Shown: positions 20,040 through 28,294, numbered from the stretch's first letter. The stretch is 64,000 nucleotides of DNA from NCEH01 sp043195125 (GCF_043195125.1 NZ_JBAFWR010000003.1), one strand, 5' to 3'. Made by a program: numbers and translations. Notes: generated from the sequence alone by a model not told the origin.

Positions 20040-21101
20040 TCAGGCGTCCTGCTTCACCGCCAGGGCCGCGCGCATCGCGGTCTGGCTGGCGAGGAAGTCG
20101 GCCGTGTACTCGCAATAGGTGCCGATGATCCACGGGATCATGGCGCGCTTCCGGTCGTCCATGGGCGAGATCTTGCGGGCGGGCGTGCCGCCCCAAAGCC
20201 AGCCGCTTTCCAGAACCTGCCCCGGCTCGGTGCGCGCGCCCGCGGCCAGCAGCACGTCCGGCTCGAACACCGTGCCCGCCGCCACATGGCTGCCCATGCC
20301 CACCAGAACCCCGGTGCCGATGGTGCAGTTCTCCAGCATCACATTGTGGCCGATGACGGCATCGGCGGCCATGACGAACGGCCCGTTCACGCAGCGGATG
20401 ATGGTGTTGTCCTGGATGTTGGAATTGGCGCCGAGCACGATCTCGCTGTCACCGGCATCCAGCTCACACGAGAACAGCACGCTGGAGCGCGCGCCCGCGC
20501 GGAACGTTCCCGCCACGGTGGAAGTGGCGGCGATGAACGTGGTGGGGTCGATATCGAGCCGCGCCGGGGCCCGGGCGGGCGCCAGGACCTCATCCGGCAC
20601 CGCCCGCAGGCGGGCCGCGCGCCGCGCGATCTCGCCCGGCTCCACGGGCCGCACGGGCTTTGCGGGAATGCCGGCATAGACCATGCCCGCCTCCAGCTTG
20701 GAGCGCGGGAAGGCCACCGAGCCGGCCTCCACGATCACGCCGCTTTCCACCACCGAGCCGTCGAGGATGACGGCATCCTCCTCGATCACGCAATCGTCGC
20801 CCACCGTGCAGGCGTGCACCACGCCGTTGCGGCCCACGGTGACGCGGTCGCCGACGATGGCGGGATACAATTCATGGGCGATATGCACCGTGCCGCGATC
20901 GCCGATGAAGAAATCGGCGCCGATCTCCACCACATGCCCGTCCGCCCGCAGCAGCGCGAGCGCGCCGATGGAAGCGCGCGGGCCGAGCGTCACCCGGCCG
21001 ATGACGGCGGAGCGTTCGCCCGCGTGCCGCAGGTCCGGCATCACCGGCCGAATGCCGTGATAGGGAAGGATGAAGGGCGGTGGGGACAGGACATCGTTCA
21101 T
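20040..21101 (-). CDS. Tandem gamma-carbonic-anhydrase-fold protein (two fused left-handed beta-helix units)
   Basis: A 353-residue protein made of two gamma-class carbonic-anhydrase-like hexapeptide-repeat domains, about 30-165 and 190-340. Each ends in the usual GxPAKPVRP / GTPARKISP turn and C-terminal helix. Aligned with YrdA and Cam, the three zinc histidines are split between the halves. Half 1 keeps the first and third (His73, His96) but has Arg91 at the second. Half 2 keeps only the second (His252), with Arg236 and Glu257 at the others. Zinc in this family is bound at subunit interfaces, so one complete site could form between unlike halves. Its start overlaps the preceding stop (ATGA). 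It could also be an acyltransferase-like or purely structural protein. Confidence 0.85.
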   Translation of the reverse strand: MNDVLSPPPFILPYHGIRPVMPDLRHAGERSAVIGRVTLGPRASIGALALLRADGHVVEIGADFFIGDRGTVHIAHELYPAIVGDRVTVGRNGVVHACTVGDDCVIEEDAVILDGSVVESGVIVEAGSVAFPRSKLEAGMVYAGIPAKPVRPVEPGEIARRAARLRAVPDEVLAPARAPARLDIDPTTFIAATSTVAGTFRAGARSSVLFSCELDAGDSEIVLGANSNIQDNTIIRCVNGPFVMAADAVIGHNVMLENCTIGTGVLVGMGSHVAAGTVFEPDVLLAAGARTEPGQVLESGWLWGGTPARKISPMDDRKRAMIPWIIGTYCEYTADFLASQTAMRAALAVKQDA

Positions 21102-21388
21102 GCGGCACTCCCGAGCTGGCGATTCTGCAGGCGATCCGCCAAAGCCACGGCATCATGGGCCATGGCCTTGAGTTCGTCCTGCGCCAGCCGTGCGGCCACT
21201 TGCCCGCAGAAGGGTTCGAACTCGGTGAGATCGCCGGCCCCCAGCATCCGCGCGAAAAAATAGCGACGCAAGGCCAGCCGCTCATGGCCGCACGCGACAC
21301 TATGCGCCAGAAGCAGGCGGGCGGCCGCCGCATCCCCGCCGCGCGCCCGCTGGCGCGCGGTCTTCACGTCGTCCCGCTTCAGCCGCAT
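21098..21388 (-). CDS. 96-residue protein of unknown function in the hcm operon
   Basis: A short helical, Arg/Ala-rich protein (MRLKRDDVKTARQRARGGDAAA, then RRYFFARMLGAGDLTEFE). It starts 2 bp after the hcmA stop, and its own stop overlaps the next start codon (ATGA), so it is translated as part of the operon. An in-frame start at 21424 lies inside hcmA and is less likely. I do not recognise a family. Position between mutase and zinc-fold protein suggests an accessory role, which is only inference. Confidence 0.65.
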   Translation of the reverse strand: MRLKRDDVKTARQRARGGDAAAARLLLAHSVACGHERLALRRYFFARMLGAGDLTEFEPFCGQVAARLAQDELKAMAHDAVALADRLQNRQLGSAA

Positions 21389-21390
21389 GG

Positions 21391-23079
21391 TCAGAAGACC
21401 GGGGTTTCGCGATACACGCCCCACACGGTTTTCAGCTTCTCCACGATATCGCCCATGGTGGCGCCTTCGCGCACCAGGTCGATGGTGATCGGCATGATGT
21501 TCTGCGTGTCGTCCTTGGCCACTTCCACCAAGCGCTCCAGCAAGGTGTTGACCTTCACATTGTCGCGCTCGCGGCGGATGCGCTGGGTGCGCGAGACCTG
21601 CCGCTCGGCCGTGGTGTGGTCGTAGGGATGGGTCTCGATATCGTGGACCTCTTCCTTCTCCACCAGGGTGTTGACGCCGATCACCGGCTTCTCGCCCGAT
21701 TGCTTGCGCAAGGCGGTCTCATAGGCGAAATCGGCGACGCGCTTCTGGAACCAGCCTTCCTGGATCAGCTTGATGGTGCCGCCGCGCTCGTCCACCTCGG
21801 CGATGATGTCCATGATGCGCTTTTCATATTCGGTGGTCAGCGCCTCCACGTAATAGGAGCCGCCGAGCGGGTCGATCACCTGGGTGACGTTGCTCTCCTC
21901 CGCGATCACCTGTTGGGTGCGCAGCGCCATGCGCATGGCTTCCTCGGTGGGGATGGCGAACGCCTCGTCGAAGCCGTTGGTGTGCAGCGACTGGCAGCCG
22001 CCGAGCACCGCCGAGAGCGCCTGCAGCGCGGTGCGCACCACGTTGACCATATATTGCGGCTTGGTGAGCGAGGCCGCGGCGGTCTGGCAATGGAAGCGCA
22101 GGCGCATGCTCTCGGGGTTCTTGGCGCCGAACCGCTCCTTCATGATCTTGGCGTAGCAGCGCCGCACGGCGCGGAACTTCGCCACTTCCTCGAAGAAATC
22201 GGCCTGGCAGACGAAGAAGAAGGCGAGGCGCGGGGCGAACTCGTCCACATGCATGCCGGTCTTCGTCACCTCTTCCACATAGACGATGAGGTTGGCGAGG
22301 GTGAAGGCCACTTCGTCCACCGGCGAGGAGCCGGCTTCCGAGATATGGTAGCCCGAGATGTTGATCGGGTTGTAGCGCTTCATGGTCTTGGCGCAATGCG
22401 TGATGCAATCGCGCACGATGCGGACCGACGGCGCGATGGGATAGATATATTCCTTCTGCGCCATGTATTCTTTCAGGATATCCGCCTGGATGGTTCCCGA
22501 AAGCTTGTTGAGATCGTAGCCGCGCTTTTCCGCCAGCACGATGTACATGGCGAGCAGGATCCAGGCGGAGGGATTGATCGTCATGGAGACCGAGATCTTC
22601 TCCAGGTCGATGCCCTCGAACAGGGCTTCCATGTCCTCCAGCGTGTCGATGGCGACGCCCTCGCGCCCCACCTCGCCCTCGCTCATGGGATGGTCGCTGT
22701 CGTAACCCATGAGGGTCGGCATATCGAAGTCGGTCGAGATGCCGGTCTGCCCCTGGGCGATCAGGTATTTGAACCGCTTGTTGGTATCCTCGCCGGTGCC
22801 GAAGCCGGCGATCTGGCGCATGGTCCAGTTGCGCGAACGGTACATGGTGGGATAGGGGCCGCGCGTGAAGGGATAGCGGCCCGGCAGGCCGATGTCCTCA
22901 GGCGGCGTCTCGGCCAGGTCGGCGGCGGTATAGGTGCGCTTCACCGGGAAATCGCCGAGGGTGAAGAATTGCTCCTTGCGCTCGGCCTGCTTCTTCAGGA
23001 AGGCGGCGACTTCGTTTTCTTCCCAGTCGCGCACGTCATCGCTGAGCTTGGCGAGGGTGCGGGTCTCAAGCATGCTCAT
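21391..23079 (-). CDS. hcmA: 2-hydroxyisobutyryl-CoA mutase large subunit HcmA
   Basis: Substrate-binding subunit of an AdoCbl-dependent acyl-CoA mutase that converts 2-hydroxyisobutyryl-CoA to (S)-3-hydroxybutyryl-CoA. The 562 residues form the TIM-barrel half only; the B12 domain is encoded separately, as in HCM and ICM. Ile90 (TMRQIAGFGTG) and Asp117 (GISTDFDMPT) are the residues that define HCM. Methylmalonyl-CoA mutase has Tyr, and ICM Phe, at the first position, and both have Ala at the second. Start at 23079 lies 14 bp inside meaB and follows AAGGA by about 8 bp. The C-terminus ends RETPVF as in the characterised Aquincola enzyme. Confidence 0.92.
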   Translation of the reverse strand: MSMLETRTLAKLSDDVRDWEENEVAAFLKKQAERKEQFFTLGDFPVKRTYTAADLAETPPEDIGLPGRYPFTRGPYPTMYRSRNWTMRQIAGFGTGEDTNKRFKYLIAQGQTGISTDFDMPTLMGYDSDHPMSEGEVGREGVAIDTLEDMEALFEGIDLEKISVSMTINPSAWILLAMYIVLAEKRGYDLNKLSGTIQADILKEYMAQKEYIYPIAPSVRIVRDCITHCAKTMKRYNPINISGYHISEAGSSPVDEVAFTLANLIVYVEEVTKTGMHVDEFAPRLAFFFVCQADFFEEVAKFRAVRRCYAKIMKERFGAKNPESMRLRFHCQTAAASLTKPQYMVNVVRTALQALSAVLGGCQSLHTNGFDEAFAIPTEEAMRMALRTQQVIAEESNVTQVIDPLGGSYYVEALTTEYEKRIMDIIAEVDERGGTIKLIQEGWFQKRVADFAYETALRKQSGEKPVIGVNTLVEKEEVHDIETHPYDHTTAERQVSRTQRIRRERDNVKVNTLLERLVEVAKDDTQNIMPITIDLVREGATMGDIVEKLKTVWGVYRETPVF

Positions 23080-24052
23080 CTGCGAGTTCCTTCTGGGCGG
23101 ACGAGAGCAGCATCTCGTTGGCAAGGGTGTAGGGATCGCTCTCGCGGCGCTGGAGGCGCGCGGAGAGCTTCGGGGCCAGGCGCTCCGCCGCATGGGTGAA
23201 GCGCTCGATGAGGAGATTTTCTGCCGTCTTCACCAGGCGGAAGCGGGCGATGCGGGTGAGCCGGGCGGCTCCCGTCTCGGTTTCGAAGGCGACGCGGCGA
23301 TGGGCGTTGATCTTGGCGAGCAATTGCTCGAACCCCTCCCCGCTGATGGCGGACACGCCCACCACCGGCACCGCCCATTCCCCCCGTTCGGAGGTGAGGG
23401 CGCCGAGGGTGAGCATGCTCTTAAGGTCGGTCAGCGTGCGGTTCGCGTCTGAGCGGTCGCATTTGGAGACGACGTGGATATCCGCGATCTCCAAGATCCC
23501 CGCCTTGATGGCCTGGATCTCATCGCCGAGGCCGGGGGCGGAGACCACCACCGTGGTGTGGGAGGCGCGGGCGATCTCCACCTCGTCCTGCCCCACGCCC
23601 ACGGTCTCGATAATCACCGTGTCGAAGCCGCCGACATCGAGGATGTCCACCGCGTCCAAAGCCGCGCGGGCCATGCCGCCCATGGCGCCGCGGGTCGCCA
23701 TGGAGCGGATATAGATGCCGGGATCGGTGGCAAGCTCGGTCATGCGCACCCGGTCGCCGAGGATCGAGCCGCCGGAGAACGGGCTGGAAGGGTCCACCGC
23801 GACGATGCCCACCTTCAGCCCCTGCTCGCGCAGCTGCTTGGCGAAATGGGCGACCAGGGTGGACTTGCCCGAGCCAGGCACGCCGGTGATGCCGATCACA
23901 TGGGCCTTGCCGGCCCGGCGATAGACGGTGGCGAGCGCCTCGCGCGCTTCCGGCGTGCCGGATTCCGCGCGCGAGATGAGGCGGCCGATGGCGCCCATCT
24001 CGCCGGCTTCCACGCGGGGGATCAGCTCCAGCGAGGGAACGTAGCGGCCCAT
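23066..24052 (-). CDS. meaB: MeaB/ArgK-type GTPase chaperone of the mutase (MeaH)
   Basis: G3E-family GTPase that protects AdoCbl mutases and gates cofactor loading. The 328 residues have Walker A GVPGSGKS (57-64), the VDPSSPFSGGSILGDRVRM switch region, IETVGVGQDE (base-sensing and effector part) and an SKCD G4 motif (VVSKCDRSDA). In HCM clusters the corresponding gene is called meaH. ATG 24052 shares one base with the hcl stop (TGATG), and the 3' end overlaps the hcmA start by 14 bp, so expression of chaperone and mutase is coupled. Confidence 0.94.
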   Translation of the reverse strand: MGRYVPSLELIPRVEAGEMGAIGRLISRAESGTPEAREALATVYRRAGKAHVIGITGVPGSGKSTLVAHFAKQLREQGLKVGIVAVDPSSPFSGGSILGDRVRMTELATDPGIYIRSMATRGAMGGMARAALDAVDILDVGGFDTVIIETVGVGQDEVEIARASHTTVVVSAPGLGDEIQAIKAGILEIADIHVVSKCDRSDANRTLTDLKSMLTLGALTSERGEWAVPVVGVSAISGEGFEQLLAKINAHRRVAFETETGAARLTRIARFRLVKTAENLLIERFTHAAERLAPKLSARLQRRESDPYTLANEMLLSSAQKELADEHA

Positions 24053-25485
24053 CAGGCACCCCCCGCTTTGAGCTGGGCATGCATGTCGCGGAACACGGCG
24101 CGATCATCCACCACGCGGCGGGCCTTGAAGTCCGTGCGCGGCAAGGTGCCGCCTTCCACGATCTCCACCACCGCGCGCAGGCCCAGCAGCTTCTGCATGG
24201 ATTTGGCGATGTCGCTGCGGAATTTCTCCACATGGTCGCGGCCGAGGCCGAGGGTCACGGCGTCCGCCTCCACCCGCAGCACCAATTCGTCCATGGCAGC
24301 TTCGCGGGTGATGACGATCTGGTGCTCGCCGCCATAGCCGGCGGTCTGGTTAAGCACGGAATCGATCTCGCTCGGATAGACGTTCTCGCCGCGGATGGTG
24401 AACATGTCGTCGATGCGCCCGAAGATGCCGAGCGGCAGGCGCGGATAGGTGCGCCCGCAGGGGCCGGGCTCGTCGGTCCACAGCGTCAGATCCCCCGAGG
24501 CGAGGCGGATCATGGGCTGGGAGGTGCGCTCGAGATGAGTGTAGACCGGCGTCCCCCGCTCGCCATAAGGCACGCGGCGGAAGGTGCGCGGGTCGCATAC
24601 CTGGGTGTAGACCACATCCTGCCAGCACAGCATGCCGGGGGTCTCAGCGGAGCCGCCCACATGCATCCAGGGCGTCATCTCGGCCATGGAGCCGCTGTCG
24701 AACACCTTGGCGCCGTAGAGATCCTCGATGCGGTCGCGCACGCCGGGAATGGACGCGCCGGGCTCGCCGGAGAAGAACATTACGCGCAGCCCGAAGTCGC
24801 GCGGATTGAGCCCTTCCTTGATGGCGGTTTCCGCCAGATGCAGGGCATAGGTGGGGGTGCCGTAGAAGCCGGCCGGCTTCATGGCGGCGAGCCATTGGGC
24901 ACAGCGCACGCTCATGCCCGGCGCGCCGGCGCCGAACGGAAACGCCTTGGCGCCGAGCCGCTCCGCGCCGGCCAGCGCGCCCCATGAGCCCATGTACAGG
25001 CTGAAGATGGCGGCGACGCACACCATGTCGCCGGGGCGCAGGCCCATGGCCCACATGATGCGGGCATGGGCATTGGCGATGGCGCGCCAGTCGTTGCGGC
25101 CGATGGCGAAGGCGGTGGGCCGCCCGGTGGTGCCGGAGGTGCCGTGCACGTGGAACACCTCGGCGTCCGGCACGCACAGATAATCGCCGAAGGGCGGGTG
25201 CGCCGCCTGGCTGGCGCGCAGGTCGGCCTTGGTGACGACCGGCACCTTGTCCTCGAAATCCTCGAGCGACTTCAGATGCGAGGGATGGAAGCCGGCGGCA
25301 TCCCATTTGCGCCGGTAGAACGGCGCGGTCTCATAGGCATAGGCGCAAAGCTGCTGCAGGCGGGCGAGGATCGCCGCGTCGCGGTCCGCGGGATGCATGG
25401 TTTCGCGCTTTGGAAACCAATAGCGCGCATCCGACGGCGGCAGATAGGTTTCGTCATAGCGCGGCGGGAAGGACCAGTCTTCCAT
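24052..25485 (-). CDS. hcl: Probable 2-hydroxyisobutyrate-CoA ligase (PaaK family)
   Basis: AMP-forming CoA ligase of the phenylacetate-CoA ligase family, 477 residues. The P-loop HGTSGTTGRPT (115-125), the SGEPGASIPGVR segment, and the hinge and C-terminal signature FGRIDDMFTIRGENVYPSEIDSVL are all present. In Aquincola and Xanthobacter-type HCM clusters a ligase of this family and length activates 2-hydroxyisobutyrate to its CoA ester, and the gene lies directly between hcmB and meaB here. GGAGG precedes ATG 25485. The exact acid substrate rests on context, not on residues I can read. Confidence 0.85.
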   Translation of the reverse strand: MEDWSFPPRYDETYLPPSDARYWFPKRETMHPADRDAAILARLQQLCAYAYETAPFYRRKWDAAGFHPSHLKSLEDFEDKVPVVTKADLRASQAAHPPFGDYLCVPDAEVFHVHGTSGTTGRPTAFAIGRNDWRAIANAHARIMWAMGLRPGDMVCVAAIFSLYMGSWGALAGAERLGAKAFPFGAGAPGMSVRCAQWLAAMKPAGFYGTPTYALHLAETAIKEGLNPRDFGLRVMFFSGEPGASIPGVRDRIEDLYGAKVFDSGSMAEMTPWMHVGGSAETPGMLCWQDVVYTQVCDPRTFRRVPYGERGTPVYTHLERTSQPMIRLASGDLTLWTDEPGPCGRTYPRLPLGIFGRIDDMFTIRGENVYPSEIDSVLNQTAGYGGEHQIVITREAAMDELVLRVEADAVTLGLGRDHVEKFRSDIAKSMQKLLGLRAVVEIVEGGTLPRTDFKARRVVDDRAVFRDMHAQLKAGGA

Positions 25486-25499
25486 GGGGCCCTCCGGGC

Positions 25500-25907
25500 T
25501 CAGCGCGCGCCGCGCTCGGTGACAAGGCGTTCCAGCGTCTCGACGATGGCATTGGGCGGGGTGTCCTGGAGCAGGACCTCCTTCACGCCCATCTCCTTCA
25601 GCGCCACCACGTCCTCGTCCGGCATGACGCCGCCGGCGACGACGATCAGGTCGTCCACGCCCTTCTCGTTCAAGAGCTTGAAAATCTTGGGGAACACCGT
25701 GAGCTGGACGCCCGACAGCAGGCTGACGCCGAGCACGTCCACATCTTCCTGGATCGCGGCGGTGACCACTTCTTCCGGCGTGCGGTGCAGGCCGGAATAG
25801 ATCACGTCCATGCCCGCATCGCGCAAGGTGCGCGCGACGACCTTCACGCCACGGTCGTGACCGTCGAGTCCCACCTTGGCGAGAAGCACTCGAATGGGTT
25901 GAGCCAT
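25500..25907 (-). CDS. hcmB: 2-hydroxyisobutyryl-CoA mutase small B12-binding subunit HcmB
   Basis: A 135-residue cobalamin-binding domain with the base-off/His-on motif DGHDRG (Asp15, His17, Gly20), SLLSG in the middle and the AGGVMPDED loop. It supplies AdoCbl to HcmA. The start at 25907 (MAQPIRVLL) is preferred because GAGGG lies 6 bp upstream; the in-frame ATG at 25913 is too close to it. First gene of the operon, facing gntR across 76 bp that hold a promoter (TTGAAC at 25945-25950, AATAAT at 25923-25928, minus strand) overlapped by the operator. Confidence 0.92.
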   Translation of the reverse strand: MAQPIRVLLAKVGLDGHDRGVKVVARTLRDAGMDVIYSGLHRTPEEVVTAAIQEDVDVLGVSLLSGVQLTVFPKIFKLLNEKGVDDLIVVAGGVMPDEDVVALKEMGVKEVLLQDTPPNAIVETLERLVTERGAR

Positions 25908-25922
25908 TTCCATCCCTCGTAC

Positions 25923-25950
25923 ATTATTGAATTCTGAATTCCGAGTTCAA
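25923..25950 (-). promoter_or_regulatory. hcmB promoter overlapped by a GntR-type palindrome
   Basis: On the minus strand TTGAAC (25950-25945) and AATAAT (25928-25923) are separated by 16 bp. The near-palindrome CTGAATTCCGAGTTCAA (25934-25950) covers the -35 element and most of the spacer, so a bound regulator would block RNA polymerase. The same 17-mer with two changes precedes the binding-protein gene at 16018. Confidence 0.65.
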
Positions 25951-25983
25951 CAAACGGTCGCAGGTTCCCTGGAGATGGTCAAG

Positions 25984-26679
25984 ATGGAAAACGGCGGGCG
26001 CACGCGATATGCAGACTTCATGGAAACTCTGGCCGCACCGAAACGCCTGGTCGAACAGACCTACGAGGTCATTCTCGACGCCATCTGCGACGGCACCCTC
26101 AAGCCGGGGGAGCGCCTGACGCAGGAGGACATCGCCGCGCGCCTCAATGTTTCGCGCCAGCCGGTGACCCATGCGCTGGTGATCCTGCGCTCCCAGGGCT
26201 TCGTCATCGAATCGGGTAAGCGCGGGGTTTCGGTGGCGCCGGTCCAGCCGGAACTGCTCAAGGCGATCTACGAATTCCGCTCGGCGGTGGAGCCGCTGGC
26301 GGCGGAACTGGCCACCGCCAATCTCAAGCCGGAACACATCCGCAAGGGGCGGGATCTCGTGGTGCGCGGGCGCAATCTCGTGCTCGCGAACGACCAGAAG
26401 GGCGTGGTCCACGCGGACATGGACTTCCACTCCTTCATCTACGATCTCTCGGGCAATCCGCTGGTGATCGATACGATGCGCCTCAATTGGCAGCATCTGC
26501 GCCGCGCCATGGGCGAGATCCTCTCCTTCCCCGGCCTCTCCATCCGCGTGTGGCGCGAGCATGAGGAGATTCTGGAAGCCATGATCCGCGGCGAGGCGAA
26601 GATCGCGGCAGATCTCATGCGCAACCATCTGGTGGGCGCCTATCGCCGCGTGATGATGGGCGAGAAGGACATTACCTGA
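25984..26679 (+). CDS. GntR-family (FCD) regulator of the hcm cluster
   Basis: A 231-residue FadR/FCD-type repressor. The winged helix-turn-helix (about 20-88) reads LTQEDIAARLNVSRQPVTHAL, and the C-terminal all-helical FCD effector domain (about 95-225) has the metal/acid-binding pattern FHSFIYDLSGNP and HEEILEAMIRGE. The start at 25984 lies 9 bp after GGAG; ATGs at 25927 and 25975 are alternatives. It is divergent from hcmB, so control of the mutase operon is likely, with a small hydroxy acid or CoA ester as inducer (inference). Confidence 0.87.
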   Translation: MENGGRTRYADFMETLAAPKRLVEQTYEVILDAICDGTLKPGERLTQEDIAARLNVSRQPVTHALVILRSQGFVIESGKRGVSVAPVQPELLKAIYEFRSAVEPLAAELATANLKPEHIRKGRDLVVRGRNLVLANDQKGVVHADMDFHSFIYDLSGNPLVIDTMRLNWQHLRRAMGEILSFPGLSIRVWREHEEILEAMIRGEAKIAADLMRNHLVGAYRRVMMGEKDIT

Positions 26680-26771
26680 CCGCCCGCGCGCCGCGCCTAA
26701 AAGGCAGGCATGTGCCCCTCTTCGCGGCCGCGCGAACCCTGTCGCGCCGAGCGGGTGAAGCGGCTTTCGTC

Positions 26772-26800
26772 GTCATGGCCGGACGTGTCGCGGGCATGAC
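26772..26800. repeat. Degenerate palindromic intergenic repeat
   Basis: An inverted repeat with arms GTCATGGCCGG and CGCGGGCATGAC lies in the gap between gntR and the amidase gene. It resembles the short GTCATGGCCGG-type palindromes scattered through intergenic DNA of Bradyrhizobium relatives. The rest of 26680-26881 shows no ORF. Confidence 0.4.
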
Positions 26801-26881
26801 GGTCATCCTAACCACCATCCCTCCGGGCACGCCGATTGCATGCGCCGGCGCAAACCGTCCCGACCCCCACGGAAGTTGAAA

Positions 26882-28135
26882 ATGGCGAATCTGACGATCG
26901 ACGGCGACCGCCTCTGGGCCGCGCTCATGGAAACCGCGCGCTTCGGTGGCACGGAAAAAGGCGGCATCAACCGCCTCACCCTGACCGAGGAGGACCGGCA
27001 GGTCCGTGACTGGTTCAAGGACGCCTGCGTCGCCGCCGGCTGCACCGTGTCCGTGGACGAGGCGGGCAATATGTTCGCCCGCCGGCCCGGCCGCGATAAT
27101 TCCCTTCCGCCCATCTGCATCGGCTCCCACCTCGATACCCAGCCCACCGGCGGCAAGTTCGACGGCGTGCTGGGCGTGCTGGCGGGGCTCGAAGTGCTGC
27201 GCGCGCTCCAGGCCAGTGGCTACGAGACGCTGGCGCCCATCGAGGTCATCAACTGGACCAATGAGGAAGGCTCCCGCTTCGCCCCCGCCATGCTGGCGTC
27301 CGGGGGCTTCGCCGGGGTGTTCGAGAAGCAATATGTGATGGACCAGCGCGACCGCGAGGGCATCCGCTTCGGCGATGCGCTGGATGCCATCGGCTATCGC
27401 GGCGACAAGCCGCTCGGCGGCCATCCCATGTCGGCCATGTTCGAACTCCACATCGAGCAGGGGCCGATCCTGGAGGCCGAGGGCAAGACCATCGGCGTCG
27501 TGACCGGGGTGCAGGGCATCCGCTGGTACGAGGCGACGATCACCGGCGTCGACTCGCACGCCGGCACCACGCCCATGTCCCGCCGCAAGGATGCGCTGCT
27601 GGGCGCCGCCAAGGTGGTGGAGATCGTCAATGCGGTGGGCCTTGCCCATCCCCCGCTGGCGGTGGCGACCGTGGGGCTGATGGAGGTGACGCCCAATTCG
27701 CGCAATGTCATTCCCGGCGAAGTCTTCCTCACCATCGAGATGCGCCATCCCGACCAGGGGGTGCTCGACACCATGCACGCCGAGCTGTGCGCACAGATCG
27801 AGGCGGCGATTTCCGCGCTGGGCCTGACCTTGCAACTCGACTGCATCCTGAACGCCCCGCCGGTGCATTTCGACGCGACCCTGGTTTCCACCATCCGGGC
27901 GGCGGCGGAGACGCTCGGCTATGGGCATCGTGACATCGTCTCGGGCGCCGGGCACGACGCCGCCTATGTGGCCCGCGTGGCGCCGACCACCATGGTGTTC
28001 GTGCCCTGCAAGGACGGCATCAGCCACAATGAGGCGGAAGACACCTCACCGGCCGATTGCGCCGCCGGCGCTGCGGTGCTGCTGAACGCGGTGCTCGCCT
28101 TCGACGCAAAGCTGGAGGCGCAGGCGAAGGGATAG
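26882..28135 (+). CDS. Zn-dependent hydantoinase/carbamoylase family amidase
   Basis: M20-family amidase of 417 residues that hydrolyses N-carbamoyl or related amide bonds (N-carbamoyl-L-amino acid hydrolase, beta-ureidopropionase or allantoate amidohydrolase type). The metal-site segments are visible: GSHLDTQPTGGKFDGVLGV, WTNEEGSRFAPAM and the GVDSHAGTTPMSRR dimerisation-lid region. Near the C-terminus, SGAGHDAAYVARV and KDGISHNEAE supply the last metal ligand. The start at 26882 follows GGAAG. No pyrimidine or hydantoin genes flank it; the eight-gene guanidino/amide-type operon lies 4.4 kb further on. Confidence 0.88.
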   Translation: MANLTIDGDRLWAALMETARFGGTEKGGINRLTLTEEDRQVRDWFKDACVAAGCTVSVDEAGNMFARRPGRDNSLPPICIGSHLDTQPTGGKFDGVLGVLAGLEVLRALQASGYETLAPIEVINWTNEEGSRFAPAMLASGGFAGVFEKQYVMDQRDREGIRFGDALDAIGYRGDKPLGGHPMSAMFELHIEQGPILEAEGKTIGVVTGVQGIRWYEATITGVDSHAGTTPMSRRKDALLGAAKVVEIVNAVGLAHPPLAVATVGLMEVTPNSRNVIPGEVFLTIEMRHPDQGVLDTMHAELCAQIEAAISALGLTLQLDCILNAPPVHFDATLVSTIRAAAETLGYGHRDIVSGAGHDAAYVARVAPTTMVFVPCKDGISHNEAEDTSPADCAAGAAVLLNAVLAFDAKLEAQAKG

Positions 28136-28266
28136 GCGGATGATCGCTGGTTTGTGGGGCGAAATGCGTTCGTCGCCGAAGTCTGCATGGAATTCGGCGA
28201 CGAAATTCACGTAAATCAAGCATCATCGCAGGTTTCATTCGCGGGAATCCGGTGTTCGTCCGTGGC

Positions 28267-28294
28267 CCTGGGTGTTTCACGTGAAACATCCAGG
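28267..28294. promoter_or_regulatory. parS centromere site for ParB
   Basis: The perfect 16-bp palindrome TGTTTCACGTGAAACA at 28273-28288 is the canonical ParB-binding parS sequence. Flanks extend the symmetry to 28 bp with one mismatch (CCTGG ... CCAGG). It lies in a 189-bp gap between two convergent genes, where ParB spreading would not disturb a promoter. In most bacteria such sites cluster near the replication origin. Confidence 0.88.

Noticed and set aside
21391..23079. Methylmalonyl-CoA or isobutyryl-CoA mutase
   Set aside because: The active-site residues Ile90 and Asp117, the split small subunit and the neighbouring ligase fit 2-hydroxyisobutyryl-CoA mutase better.
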